In this document: positions 1 to 9,413 of the stretch, piece after piece | How the letters are laid out: each line of letters starts with the position of its first letter | Position numbering within the stretch: position 1 is the stretch's first letter | Assembly (NCBI GenBank): GCA_023807065.1 | Contig: JAJJLU010003479.1 | Location: 1 to 64,000, forward strand | Direction: 5' to 3' | DNA from: Isotricha intestinalis | Lineage: Eukaryota; Ciliophora; Litostomatea; Vestibuliferida; Isotrichidae | DNA: 64,000 nt | The notes under the pieces: generated by a model | The model's database searches: none | Seen by the model: the letters and a program-made list of their open reading frames with translations, nothing else | Told to the model about the DNA's origin: nothing | Made by a program: the position numbers and the translations under genes

Positions 1-138
1 ATTTTAGGTAATTTAATTGAAAATAAAGAAATTAATAAAAAAGGAAAATATAAAAAAATAATTAAAAATAATGATGTCATTGATATTTATCACTTGTTTA
101 TTAATGAACCAAAAAAATTACTTAAAATTACAGAATAA
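1..138 (+). CDS. 3' end of an unknown gene, cut by the window edge
   Basis: An open frame runs from base 1 to a TAA at 136-138 and encodes 45 residues rich in Lys, Asn and Ile. The segment around DVIDIYHLFINEP looks like ordinary coding sequence rather than spacer. The gene starts outside the window and no domain can be recognised. Whether these bases are really coding is inferred only from the open frame and composition. Confidence 0.45.
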   Translation: MLGNLIENKEINKKGKYKKIIKNNDVIDIYHLFINEPKKLLKITE

Positions 139-229
139 ATAGTATTAATTTTATTTTATTGATTTTTTAAAATTTGATAATAATACATATTTTTTTCTTT
201 TATTTGTATAAAATTATTTTCGGCTCCTA

Positions 230-278
230 GGATGCTTCCTGAAAGTGTCCTGGGACGCGTCCGGGACGGGACGCGAAT
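230..278. other. GC-rich patch with short repeats
   Basis: About 50 bases are far richer in G+C than anything around them. They contain GGGACGCG at 252-259 and again at 268-275, with GGGACG at 263-268, and the 10-bp palindrome GGACGCGTCC at 253-262. The patch lies 24 bp before the ATG of the LITAF-like relic. It may be a regulatory cluster, a minisatellite seed or foreign DNA; the sequence does not decide. Confidence 0.6.
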
Positions 279-301
279 AGAAAAAAATCCATTACCAAAA
301 A

Positions 302-833
302 ATGTCAGAAAAAAATGAAAATTTTGAAAAGTCATCAACTCAAAATCCAATGACAATTCAAAACAAAGAATATTAAGTTCAAGCGGTGGTGGTGCATGAA
401 CAATAAATTCCTATAACATACAATCAAAATATTATAAAGACAAATCAAATAATATTTAAAAGTACTCCTCTATTGGCAATATGTCCAAATTGCTGTTAAT
501 GGTTTAACAAGAACTGTGACTACTTGTAGTGTTTCTAATTGCTTATGTTGTTTATTTACTGATCCTATTTGTTGGTGCTGCTTTCTATTATTAAGAGGTA
601 AAGATCTTAATTGTAATAATGCTGTTCATTATTGTCCGAGATGTAGTGTAGTCTTAGGAAATTATACATTCTTGTTAAATCTTATTTATATATATATATT
701 ATTTTTTTTCAACTTTTCTTTGAAAATTTTTTTATGTTTAATATATTTGCTTGTTTATTTGGTTTTTTTGTTTTTAAATATTATTTTTTTCCCCTTTTTT
801 TCATTTATTTTTATTAAATTTCAAATATTTTAA
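302..833 (+). pseudogene. Decayed LITAF-like membrane zinc protein
   Basis: From the ATG at 302 the frame reads a Gln/Asn-rich N-terminus, is stopped by TAA at 374 and 404, then reaches CPNC at 482-493. One extra base follows. In the next frame (from 495) come VNGLTRTVTTC, a Cys-rich hydrophobic stretch and HYCPRCSVVLG at about 625-660. CPxC, then a hydrophobic Cys-rich segment, then HxCPxC...LG is the LITAF/SIMPLE domain order; these proteins sit on the cytosolic face of late endosomal membranes. Both stops stand where CAA would fit, consistent with C-to-T decay. The frame after the second zinc knuckle, to TAA at 831, is A+T-rich and probably not part of the domain. Programmed frameshifting or a sequencing error is possible, but two stops plus a shift favour a pseudogene. 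Confidence 0.6.
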
Positions 834-1014
834 AATTTCTTTATTCTTTATTAATAGTTAATATGATTATTTAATGAAATAAAAAAATTTTTTTTAAAAC
901 AAAATAATTAAAATTGAAATATAAATACATCAAATTTGAATAATATATTTATAACTCTTGAATTAAATTATATAAAAAGAAAAAATACAAATATTTAAAA
1001 AAAAGAAAAAAAAA

Positions 1015-2262
1015 TTAATCATCAGGGTCATAAAAATCACCATCATTGATAAGAGAAAACAATTCATTTTGAAAAATAAGAACATCACTTTTAAAACCTT
1101 CTTCGATTTCTTCAATGAAAGGATTTAATTGTTTATATAAGAAAAACAAAGCAACTTTCATTTTAAAATTACATAAATAAAGCATTTTTAAACTCATTTC
1201 ATCATAATGACAATTTAGATCAATTCCTCTTCTAACTAATTCTTTTAATTCTTTCATTAATTTAATAATTTTTTTTTTTAATTTATCAGAAATATTTTGT
1301 TTCTTCATTATTTTTTCACATTCTTCATAATAATCAGCACAAAGTTCATTTTCTAAATTAAAATTTCTATAATTCCAAAATAATCTTGCAGTTTTTAAAT
1401 ATTTATCAATTTCCTCTTTTGAAAAAGGATTCTTTGAAACTGACCAAACTTGTTTTAATTGATTTCTTTCATATTCTTCTTCATCAAAATTTATTTCTTT
1501 TTCATATTTTTCTGTAAATTCATATATATTACATTGACGATTAGCTCCTATTCTTATTTTTCTTCTTTTATATTGTGGATTTGAATGAAATATATTTAAT
1601 AATAAGTAATTTTCTCTTGAATTTAATTTTGGACCTTTTCTTTTTTTATTTTCTTTTATATTTATATTATTTATTTCAATGTTATTATTTTTATTTTGGC
1701 TTAAATTATTATTATTATTAGTATTATTATTGTTGTTATTATTTGAATTTCTTATATTGTTTGAGGTACCACTTTCATTTTTGTTTAATGTTAAATTTGT
1801 ATTATTCTTTTTTGATTTATTTTGATTTTTTTCTCTTTTTCTTTTTTCTCCTAAATTACTGTTTGTTGATTTGAAAATTTTTTTTTTTTCATTTTTTGCC
1901 TTTTGATTTTTTTTATTTTCTTCTTTTACAATTGGTTTGATATTTTCAGAAACTTTAAATGGAATTTTTGGCTTTTGCTTACAATTTGTACATAAAATAT
2001 TTCCAGTACCTTCATTTAAATTTAAACATTTTAAATGAAAATTTTTTTTGCATTTTTGACATTTGATTAAATCATTAGGTTGATTACAAATTTTGCAAAC
2101 TTGAATTGTGACTTCTTTTTTGTTATTTTGAAGGAAATTTAATGCTGTAAATAAGAAGTTTGATGAATTATTTTTATTCATATTTAAATTATCATTATTA
2201 TTATTTGAAATTGTTTTTTGTAATGCATTATCTTTTGGAGTATTATTTAATTTATTGCTCAT
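1015..2262 (-). CDS. PHD-finger and ELM2-like chromatin protein
   Basis: The 415-residue protein is probably nuclear. A C4HC3 PHD zinc finger occupies residues 56-94, with ligands Cys56, Cys59, Cys68, Cys71, His76, Cys79, Cys91 and Cys94; such fingers usually read histone H3 tails. Residues about 100-215 are a Lys/Asn-rich low-complexity linker with likely nuclear localisation signals. Residues about 236-390 resemble an ELM2 domain: IRIGANRQCNIYEF near its start, then VWS, EEIDKYLKTA and a C-terminal helix MLYLCNFKMKVALFFL. ELM2 modules recruit histone deacetylases in MIER/MTA/RCOR-type proteins. No SANT domain is seen. The PHD call is strong; the ELM2 call rests on motif order. Confidence 0.75.
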   Translation of the reverse strand: MSNKLNNTPKDNALQKTISNNNNDNLNMNKNNSSNFLFTALNFLQNNKKEVTIQVCKICNQPNDLIKCQKCKKNFHLKCLNLNEGTGNILCTNCKQKPKIPFKVSENIKPIVKEENKKNQKAKNEKKKIFKSTNSNLGEKRKREKNQNKSKKNNTNLTLNKNESGTSNNIRNSNNNNNNNTNNNNNLSQNKNNNIEINNINIKENKKRKGPKLNSRENYLLLNIFHSNPQYKRRKIRIGANRQCNIYEFTEKYEKEINFDEEEYERNQLKQVWSVSKNPFSKEEIDKYLKTARLFWNYRNFNLENELCADYYEECEKIMKKQNISDKLKKKIIKLMKELKELVRRGIDLNCHYDEMSLKMLYLCNFKMKVALFFLYKQLNPFIEEIEEGFKSDVLIFQNELFSLINDGDFYDPDD

Positions 2263-2448
2263 TTTAAATGATAAAGAAAAAACATTTATATAAAATAAAA
2301 TTATTGTCTTTTAATGTTAAATAATTAAAAAAACAATAATTTTCTAATAAACTCATAAAAATAGGATAAATTATTTTTAAAATATATATTAAATGTATAT
2401 TATAATAATAATAAAATTAGAACAAATTTCAATTCCTAAAAAATAAAT

Positions 2449-3165
2449 TTATATAAAAAAATTAGTTGGACTAACCCATCTTTCTTTATGAACTTCTCTA
2501 AATTTATATTGTAAAGGAGGAATTCTTTGTAAATTTAAATTATTGTTTTTTCTATTACTTAATTGACCTACTTTATAAGGAACTCCAAATTCTAAAATAA
2601 AAAAATATAATAAATATAATTTACCTCTTAAATTATTTGAATTTTGTAAAATTAATCTACTGACATTTCCAATTCTACTTCTAGATTTTTTCATATTATT
2701 TGATTTTGAAATAAAGGATTCTCCTTTATATAATCTTTCTATTGAATCTAAAGGTAAATTTCTTTTTTTAATTATTTTTTTTGGAGAAATATAATTTTCA
2801 TTTTGAACTAATGTTAAAGTTATTTTTGTATTAGTATAAGAAGGATTTTTAAGTTTTTCTAAATTTAATTTTCTTGTGAAATTAAAAGCAATATCTTCTT
2901 GATTAAAAGTTATTGTAATTTTATTACGTTCATTATCAGTTGAATAATCTACTGGGTAATTATTTTCAGTTAAAAAAGTATCTAGAATATACATTAAATC
3001 TTCTGTTGATGAATGATTTTCTATTATTACTTTTTGAACAAATTGATCTTTTGTATTTATATAACTTTTACTTCTTCTATGCAGAGAATTTAAATTTAGT
3101 CCATCATTTGATTTATATAAAGGATCAATTCCAGTTTCAATTGTATTTAAATTTCCAAAATTCAT
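2449..3165 (-). CDS. Unknown small protein containing an in-frame intron
   Basis: The unspliced frame is 238 codons. Removing the 33-nt intron at 2592-2624 leaves 227 residues. The N-terminal third has an RRSKS-type basic patch. Residues about 40-120 (KVIIENHSSTEDLMYILDTF, later KITITFNQEDIAFNF) look like a small folded alpha/beta unit, faintly resembling the KA1-like tail of some kinases. A Ser/Arg/Lys-rich stretch and a basic C-terminus follow. I do not recognise the family. It is divergent to SF3B2, about 120 bp apart, so the two may share a promoter region. Confidence 0.7.
   Translation of the reverse strand: MNFGNLNTIETGIDPLYKSNDGLNLNSLHRRSKSYINTKDQFVQKVIIENHSSTEDLMYILDTFLTENNYPVDYSTDNERNKITITFNQEDIAFNFTRKLNLEKLKNPSYTNTKITLTLVQNENYISPKKIIKKRNLPLDSIERLYKGESFISKSNNMKKSRSRIGNVSRLILQNSNNLRGKLYLLYFFILEFGVPYKVGQLSNRKNNNLNLQRIPPLQYKFREVHKERWVSPTNFFI
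2592..2624 (-). other. 33-nt GT-AG intron, in frame
   Basis: On the minus strand this stretch starts GTAAAT and ends TTTTAG. It encodes only Leu/Tyr/Phe/Ile, unlike the surrounding protein. Its removal keeps the frame and joins NNLR to EFGVPYK. Length and composition match the three introns of the kinase gene at 44.9-48.2 kb. Confidence 0.75.
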
Positions 3166-3285
3166 TTTTTTATTCTTTATTATTTATTAATATAAAAGCC
3201 AAAAAATAAATAAAAACAAAAACTAAAAGTTAATAATAGAATATATAAATAATTAAAAAAATTTAAATAAAATAAATTATCTAAA

Positions 3286-4575
3286 ATGTCTTCACAAAAT
3301 AATCAAATAAATAACATCCAAACTCCTTTAAATAACCCATTATCAAGAAAGAAGAAAAATAAGTTATTATATAAAGAGCGTCAAAAAGAGAAGAAAAAGC
3401 AATTAAAAAAGTTAAAAAAATCAAAAAAAAAGAAAATTATTTCAAATATAAAGAAGTCATCTCCCCAAATTCAAACAACATCAACTCCTTTAGATTTTAT
3501 TCCAGACTCAAATTTCAAAATAGAATATTTTGAGCAGAAGCCGGATTTCAGTAAATATAAAAACATATCGGAAATGAAACAAATATATGATTCATTTCAA
3601 AAAACAATAGAAAAACAAGAATCGAAAGTGTATTATAATGAAAATGATCAATTAGAAAATATGAATGATTCTTTAGAAAACATTGTTGAAATCCAAGAAA
3701 AAAAAATTTTAAGTAAAAAGAGTAAGAAAAAATTATCTCGAATAAAATTATCGTCACTAAAACAATTTTCTAAATATCCAGAAGTAGTAGAAGCATGGGA
3801 TCCAACAAGTCCAGATCCAAAATTATTAATATATTTTAAATGTCTTCGAAATACAGTTCCAGTTCCAAGTCACTGGGCTCAGAAAAATCAATATTTACAA
3901 GGAAGAAGAGGTCAAATAAGAGATCCTTTTAAATTACCTGATTTTATTGAATCAACAGGAATATCTCATATAAGAAACGTTGAAGATGAGAAAAAAGGAC
4001 TTAAACAAAAATTAAGAGAGAGAATGACTCCTAAATTAGGAAGATTAGATATTGATTATCAAGTATTACATGATGCTTTTTTTAAATATCAAACTAAACC
4101 ACCATTAAGTCTTCATGGTGAAGTTTATTATGAAAATAAGGAATTTGAAAATAGAATGAAAAATTTTCAACCTGGTAGAATATCACAAAATTTAAGAAGT
4201 GCACTTGGAATTAATGAAACATCTGATCCTCCATTCGTTGCTAATATGAGAAGATATGGTCCTCCTCCTGCATATCCTAATTTAAGAATTCCTGGTGTCA
4301 ATGCTCCTATGAATGATCCTGCTGCTTATGTTACAATGAATTTGTGGAAGGAACCTACTATCAAAGAATACAAAGAATTAGTCTGGGAATTCAAAGGAGG
4401 AAATGGACATTGGGGAGAAATGATCGATGAGGATGATGAACAGGATGATGAAAGTGATATTGGAGGTGAACAAGATGATTTAGAATTAAGTAGTGATGGT
4501 GATAGACCTGATGTTAAGGGTTTGTTTAGAAAAGAAGATAAAGTAGAAAGGTTGGAAATTGGAAAAGGGGAATAA
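3286..4575 (+). CDS. SF3B2: Splicing factor 3b subunit 2 (SAP145/Cus1)
   Basis: This 429-residue protein is a U2 snRNP SF3b component that helps anchor U2 at the intron branch site. After a Lys-rich N-terminus, the DUF382 region starts near residue 165 (PEVVEAWDPTSPDPKLLIYF, then VPVPSHW and RRGQIRDPFKLPDFI). The PSP (proline-rich in spliceosome-associated protein) module follows, with YGPPPAYPNLRIPGVNAP near residues 315-335. The C-terminus is acidic. The animal protein is about twice as long at the N-terminus; this compact form resembles protist and yeast Cus1. ATG at 3286 follows a typical A-rich leader. Confidence 0.95.
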   Translation: MSSQNNQINNIQTPLNNPLSRKKKNKLLYKERQKEKKKQLKKLKKSKKKKIISNIKKSSPQIQTTSTPLDFIPDSNFKIEYFEQKPDFSKYKNISEMKQIYDSFQKTIEKQESKVYYNENDQLENMNDSLENIVEIQEKKILSKKSKKKLSRIKLSSLKQFSKYPEVVEAWDPTSPDPKLLIYFKCLRNTVPVPSHWAQKNQYLQGRRGQIRDPFKLPDFIESTGISHIRNVEDEKKGLKQKLRERMTPKLGRLDIDYQVLHDAFFKYQTKPPLSLHGEVYYENKEFENRMKNFQPGRISQNLRSALGINETSDPPFVANMRRYGPPPAYPNLRIPGVNAPMNDPAAYVTMNLWKEPTIKEYKELVWEFKGGNGHWGEMIDEDDEQDDESDIGGEQDDLELSSDGDRPDVKGLFRKEDKVERLEIGKGE

Positions 4576-4763
4576 TTTTCTTTTTTTTAATAATCATATT
4601 TTATTAGTTTTGTTAATTTATAATTTGTTTATATTTTGTATAAGGATATATGAAAGAATCAATTTATATAATCATTTTTTGAATTTTTTAATAAAAATAT
4701 AAAAATAAAACCTTAAATAAAAAATAATTAAATATATAAAATTTAATCTTTTAGATTACTATT

Positions 4764-6728
4764 TTAAATTTCTTCATCAAAGCCACCATAATCTGATATT
4801 TCATCATCATCTTTTTTAATTTCTTCTTTAATAGTATCTTTATTTATTATGTTTGATTGAACTAAATTGTCATTTTTTTTTTCTTCTTTGTTATCTTCAT
4901 TTTTTATTAGTGATTCAACTATATTATCATTTTTAATTTGTGATTCAACTATATTATCATTTTTTACTTGTGATTCAACTATATTATCATTTGATTCTTT
5001 TTTTTTTAAATCTGATTTTCTAATTAAATTATTTTCTTCTTTTCTAATTAAATTATTTTCTTCTTTGCTTAAGTCAGGATTTAAGTTATCTATTTCAATG
5101 TCTTCTTTAATTTCTTTTTCGTTTTCTTTTTTTATTGTTTCCTCATTTTTCATTTCTTCTTTGTCTTCATCATCATCATAATAATTAAGTTCTTCTTCTT
5201 TTCTTCTTTTTTCTTCATCTTCTTCTTTTTTTCTTTTTTCTTCAATTTCTTTTCTTCTTTTTTCTTCTATTTTTTTTATTTCTTCTTCTTCTTCTTTTTT
5301 TCTTTTTTGTTCTTCCTCTTCTTCTTTTCTTTTTTGTTCTTCCTCTTCTTCTTTTCTTCTTTGTTCTTCTTCTTCTTCTTTTCTTTTTTGTTCTTCTTCT
5401 TCTTCTTTTCTTTTTTGTTCTTCTTCTTCTTCTTTTCTTCTTTGTTCTTCTTCTTCTTCTTTTCTTTTTTGTTCTTCCTCTTCTTCTTTTCTTCTTTTTT
5501 CCTCTTCTTCTTCTTCTTCTTTTTTTCTTTTTTGTTCTTCTTCCTCTTCTTTTCTTTTTTGTTCTTCTTCTTCTTCTTTTTTTCTTTGTTCTTCCTCTTC
5601 TTCTTTTCTTCTTTGTTCTTCTTCTTCTTCTTTTTTTCTTTGTTCTTCTTCCTCTTCTTTTCTTTTTTGTTCTTCTTCTTCTTCTTTTCTTCTTTGTTCT
5701 TCTTCCTCTTCTTTTCTTTTTTGTTCTTCTTCCTCTTCTTTTCTTTTTTGTTCTTCTTCCTCTTCTTTTCTTTTTTGTTCTTCTTCTTCTTCTTTTCTTT
5801 TTTGTTCCTCTTCTGCCTTATTTGGTTCTTCATCTACTAAAGTTGTAATTTGAACATCAGTTTTTTTATATATTTCATTTGTTTCCATTATTTCATTTTC
5901 TTTATATTGTTCTAAAATATCAATTGGTTCAATTTTTTTTGAATTATCTATTTTCCAAACTTCATAATTTTCTTTGATTAAATTAAGTATTTCTGTTCCT
6001 TCATCATTTAATTCTAAATCTCTACATTGTTTAATACAAATATTTAAACAATCCAAAGCATCTTCTTTTAAATCTTTTTCTTCAAACAATAGTACTGCAT
6101 AATTTAAATATAATGATAATTTTATAGGTTCAGAATAAGGATAATCTTTTAATCTATCTATTCCTTTAACATATGAACCTTCACTTTCTTCATAAAATTG
6201 ATTTTTTTCTTCTTCATTAACTAAATTTATTATATATCTGTTAAAATCTCCTTTCATTTTATCAAATAATGCTTTATCTAAATTATTATTTGAATTTTTA
6301 ATTAAAAAATCTACTAATTCAATAAATTTTATTATTTTATGTTTAAGTTCCAATTTTTTATTTAATATTATTTTTCTTAAATCTTTATTAAAAGAAGAAA
6401 TTAATTCACTATCTTCTTTTGAATTTAAACCATATTCATTATATAAATTATTATTATCTATATCATATTCTTTTGAACTCTCTTCTTGAGAAAATAATAT
6501 TAATTTTTTATATTCATTTTCCAGAATTTTTATTCTTTTTTTTAACTTGAAATAAATTTTTCTAAAATTCCCAGAAAGTAAAATAATCAAATCTCTATCT
6601 AATCTTTTATCCCTTTCAATAATCTGATATAAATAATTATTACATTCCTCAAACATTCCAATCCTATAACAAACATGACACAAATGCTTTAATTCATTTG
6701 ATTTCATTTTTTCATAACCATCAATCAT
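4764..6728 (-). CDS. Divergent 14-3-3-like domain fused to a long charged repeat
   Basis: The 654-residue protein begins with a domain (about 1-265) matching 14-3-3 architecture. It has an N-terminal NELKHLCHVCYRIGMFEECN helix, LLSGNFRKIYFKLKKR where 14-3-3 has the K49/R56 phosphopeptide pocket, KGDFNRYI (matching KGDYYRYL, keeping the Arg-Tyr pair), then EPIKLSLYLNYAVLLFE and ILNLIKENYEVW in the last helices. 14-3-3 proteins bind phosphoserine motifs. Residues about 300-487 are roughly 20 tandem 9-residue units of the KEEEEEQKR type, predicted to form a rigid charged helix. After that come shorter repeats (KNDNIVESQ three times, EENNLIRK twice) and an acidic tail. True 14-3-3s are about 250 residues with no such extension. 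Confidence 0.75.
   Translation of the reverse strand: MIDGYEKMKSNELKHLCHVCYRIGMFEECNNYLYQIIERDKRLDRDLIILLSGNFRKIYFKLKKRIKILENEYKKLILFSQEESSKEYDIDNNNLYNEYGLNSKEDSELISSFNKDLRKIILNKKLELKHKIIKFIELVDFLIKNSNNNLDKALFDKMKGDFNRYIINLVNEEEKNQFYEESEGSYVKGIDRLKDYPYSEPIKLSLYLNYAVLLFEEKDLKEDALDCLNICIKQCRDLELNDEGTEILNLIKENYEVWKIDNSKKIEPIDILEQYKENEIMETNEIYKKTDVQITTLVDEEPNKAEEEQKRKEEEEEQKRKEEEEEQKRKEEEEEQKRKEEEEEQRRKEEEEEQKRKEEEEEQRKKEEEEEQRRKEEEEEQRKKEEEEEQKRKEEEEEQKRKKEEEEEEEKRRKEEEEEQKRKEEEEEQRRKEEEEEQKRKEEEEEQKRKEEEEEQRRKEEEEEQKRKEEEEEQKRKKEEEEEIKKIEEKRRKEIEEKRKKEEDEEKRRKEEELNYYDDDEDKEEMKNEETIKKENEKEIKEDIEIDNLNPDLSKEENNLIRKEENNLIRKSDLKKKESNDNIVESQVKNDNIVESQIKNDNIVESLIKNEDNKEEKKNDNLVQSNIINKDTIKEEIKKDDDEISDYGGFDEEI
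5276..5810 (-). repeat. 27-bp minisatellite coding for KEEEEEQKR units
   Basis: About 20 tandem copies of a purine-rich 27-bp unit lie inside the 14-3-3-like gene. Units vary at the Lys/Arg and Gln/Arg positions, and a few carry one extra residue. The polypurine/polypyrimidine bias keeps other frames open too, so long overlapping open frames here are shadows. Such arrays tend to vary in length between strains. Confidence 0.9.
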
Positions 6729-6847
6729 TAAAAAATTAAAAAAAAACTTTAAAATAATTTTTAAAAAACATTTTTAAAAACAAAAAAATTAAAACATTAA
6801 AAACTTAAAAAAAACTATTATAAATCTAAAAAACCTAATTTAATATT

Positions 6848-7663
6848 TTAAGCACCTTCATGCATTCTATGAACACTAGTTAAAGCAACTTCTCTGAAAT
6901 TTTTTCCATAATAATTATCAGAAACAACACCTCTCCTAAATCCTTTATACCCAACAATATAAGGTAATTCACTCGCATAACTTTTTTTATTTTTACAAGC
7001 TTCTTTAAATTTATCACTCATTCCTTCTTCTGCTTTTTCACATTCTAAATTATAATTACTATCTTTATTTAATTGGTCAAAATATAAAATAGCTTTTTTT
7101 TCTTCATCTTCTAATTCTTTCCTATGTTGTAAACTAGCTAAATCATCTTTACTCCTCATTTGTGGAATAGTATAACTAGCTTTTTGAATACTAAGGAATC
7201 TTTCACTGGGAGGAATATCAGCATCTTTATTATAATCTCCTTTAATAGCTAAAGCAGTTGCCTTCGCATATGAAGTACCAAAAATTGGACTTCCTTTCTT
7301 TCCTGCTGGTTCAATACCTGATAATTTACCTCCGTATCCTGGAATATGTTCTGGATATAATACATGCTTTGATCCATCTATCCATGTTCGAGCTTCTTTT
7401 GAACGCATTGAATATATTTTATCCTCTTCTAATTCATATTGCTTTGAAAAATTTCCATTGAAATAATCCTTCTTATAATATGTGTAATCCTTGTTCTGAG
7501 TTGGAATAAATGTCTGATCGAAATCAGGCTCTTTGAATAAAAAGGATTTTATAAAATTGTTTGTTGCTCCAACTGTACGACCTACTACTTCATATTTGTA
7601 TGGAATGTGTCCCATATAACCTGGGAAGTTCTCTCGGTACATGTTTTTCTTTTCTACTGACAT
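6848..7663 (-). CDS. CIMIP2/FAM166-like ciliary microtubule inner protein
   Basis: The 271-residue protein carries the family signature near its start, FPGYMGHIPYKYEVVGRTVG (residues 13-32), and a second PGYGG motif at about 110 (PEHIPGYGGKLSG). The Pro-Gly-Tyr-x-Gly repeats are typical of FAM166/CIMIP2 (DUF2475) proteins, which sit inside doublet microtubules of axonemes. A third YKGFRRGVVSDNYYGKNF element lies near the C-terminus. It implies the organism builds motile cilia or flagella at some stage. It is divergently arranged with the next gene, about 100 bp apart. Confidence 0.8.
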   Translation of the reverse strand: MSVEKKNMYRENFPGYMGHIPYKYEVVGRTVGATNNFIKSFLFKEPDFDQTFIPTQNKDYTYYKKDYFNGNFSKQYELEEDKIYSMRSKEARTWIDGSKHVLYPEHIPGYGGKLSGIEPAGKKGSPIFGTSYAKATALAIKGDYNKDADIPPSERFLSIQKASYTIPQMRSKDDLASLQHRKELEDEEKKAILYFDQLNKDSNYNLECEKAEEGMSDKFKEACKNKKSYASELPYIVGYKGFRRGVVSDNYYGKNFREVALTSVHRMHEGA

Positions 7664-7768
7664 TTTTTTTTTATGTGTTTTTTTATTTTTTTTTTTGATT
7701 AGGAGTTATTTAAAATTTTAATTAAATTTTTTATGATTTTTTTATTATATATTATTTCTGTTTTGTAT

Positions 7769-9271
7769 ATGGAGGAAAATAATAATAATTATGACTCTGT
7801 TGCATATAATATTAAAAAAATATTACCCAATTTATTGGATATTAATAATAAATCAGCAAATAATATAGTTAATAAAGTTAAAGTAAATTCATTTTTTAAT
7901 TCTCATGAAAACAAAGCAAAAGAAAAATTATTAGATTTAATAAAATTATCAGAATTCAGACATAAATATGCAAAGAATGGAGAATCACTAAATGGAATAA
8001 TAATAAAATCATCAGAAGATTTTAAAAAAATATGTCATAATATAACAGATGATAATAATTTTGTAAAAAATGCTTTATTACAAGAAGAAGCGAAAGTTTT
8101 AAGAGAAAAAGTAAATTATAAAGACAGAAAAAAAGTTACAGATTTAGTCTCAAAAATAAGAGATAATTTAGAAGGAAAAAAAATAATTATTGTTCCCAAA
8201 AAAAAAGTAATTCCTAAACTTAATTTAAGAACTTTTTATATCGATCAATCTGAAAAAGCTAATAATATATTAAATGATAAATTTAATAATGAACAAAATA
8301 GTTTAAATAAAAATTTTTCGACATATAAGGATAAATTAAGTTTATTAAAGAATTTTCCAGAATTGAAAAAAAGAAATTTTGGAAATTTTGAATTTTCATA
8401 TAAATTAGATTGTTTATATTATAAAAAACCAAATAATAAAGAAAAAAAGAAGAAAAAAACAAAAAAAGAATCAACAAGTTTAAATCAAATAAATAGAATA
8501 TTATTAAGTGATGTTGAAAATAATTCAACAAAAAATTTAACAGTGAAAAATAGATTAATAAATTTAAAAGAAAACTTATTAAATGGATTTCCAATCAATA
8601 ATTATAAAGATACAATTGATGTTGTTAAAAGTGAAACAAGTAATAATTTTCTTTATGGATTAAAAATGAATGAAAAGAAAAATAAATTTATAAAATTAAT
8701 GGGAAAAGGATTAAATAAACCTTATGAATATGATACAATTTTAAATAAAGAAAAATTGAAAAAAAATAATGATAAATTGCTTGAACAAATAACTCAAGAT
8801 AATATGATTAATGAAGATAAAAAAAAGATTTTTTATTTAGATACTAAAAACTATGAAGATGAATTTAAATTATTAAAACAACAATCTGAAGATTTATTAC
8901 AAGATGATTATTTTATTAATAAATTATTTCAAAATCAAAAAAATTATAAAAATGTTATTGCTAATAATTTAAAAAACAAAAAAAAAAATTTAAGAAGTTT
9001 AAGTGATGTATATAATAATCAATTAAGTAATAATCAGCCTAAAGTAATAAAACCAAATTCAACTTTTTTTAATATAAATAATATTGATATTAATACTATA
9101 AGTAATAATACTAATGAAATGAGTACTACAACTAATTTTGATATTGTAATTAGAGAAAAAAGAAATCAAATTTTAGGAAGAAATAAAAAATATGATTTAT
9201 TATCAAATAAAACTTTCTCAAAAAGTAATGTATATTATAAAGAAAAAAATCTTTTGAAAATAATAAATTAA
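7769..9271 (+). CDS. Unknown Lys/Asn-rich protein
   Basis: About 500 residues from the ATG at 7769. An in-frame ATG at 7733 would add twelve hydrophobic residues but reads like A+T-rich leader, so I prefer the downstream start. Sequence is mainly charged and helical (for example EEAKVLREKVNYKDRKKVTDLVSKIRDN) with a Lys-rich patch near residue 230 and a Ser/Asn-rich tail. No domain is recognised. Head-to-head placement with the CIMIP2-like gene makes a cytoskeletal role conceivable, but that is only inference from position. Confidence 0.7.
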   Translation: MEENNNNYDSVAYNIKKILPNLLDINNKSANNIVNKVKVNSFFNSHENKAKEKLLDLIKLSEFRHKYAKNGESLNGIIIKSSEDFKKICHNITDDNNFVKNALLQEEAKVLREKVNYKDRKKVTDLVSKIRDNLEGKKIIIVPKKKVIPKLNLRTFYIDQSEKANNILNDKFNNEQNSLNKNFSTYKDKLSLLKNFPELKKRNFGNFEFSYKLDCLYYKKPNNKEKKKKKTKKESTSLNQINRILLSDVENNSTKNLTVKNRLINLKENLLNGFPINNYKDTIDVVKSETSNNFLYGLKMNEKKNKFIKLMGKGLNKPYEYDTILNKEKLKKNNDKLLEQITQDNMINEDKKKIFYLDTKNYEDEFKLLKQQSEDLLQDDYFINKLFQNQKNYKNVIANNLKNKKKNLRSLSDVYNNQLSNNQPKVIKPNSTFFNINNIDINTISNNTNEMSTTTNFDIVIREKRNQILGRNKKYDLLSNKTFSKSNVYYKEKNLLKIIN

Positions 9272-9413
9272 TAATCTTATTATTTTATTTTTTTTATCAT
9301 TAATTAAAAAGTATATAATGTAAATATTCAAAAATTTAAATAAAAAAATCAAAAAATTAATCAAAATAAAAACACTAAATAAAATCTTTTTATTTCTTTC
9401 TTAAAAATAATAT

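Noticed and set aside
5276..5840. Long open frames on both strands across the charged repeat
   Set aside because: They are by-products of the 27-bp purine-rich repeat; only the frame continuous with the 14-3-3-like domain is supported.
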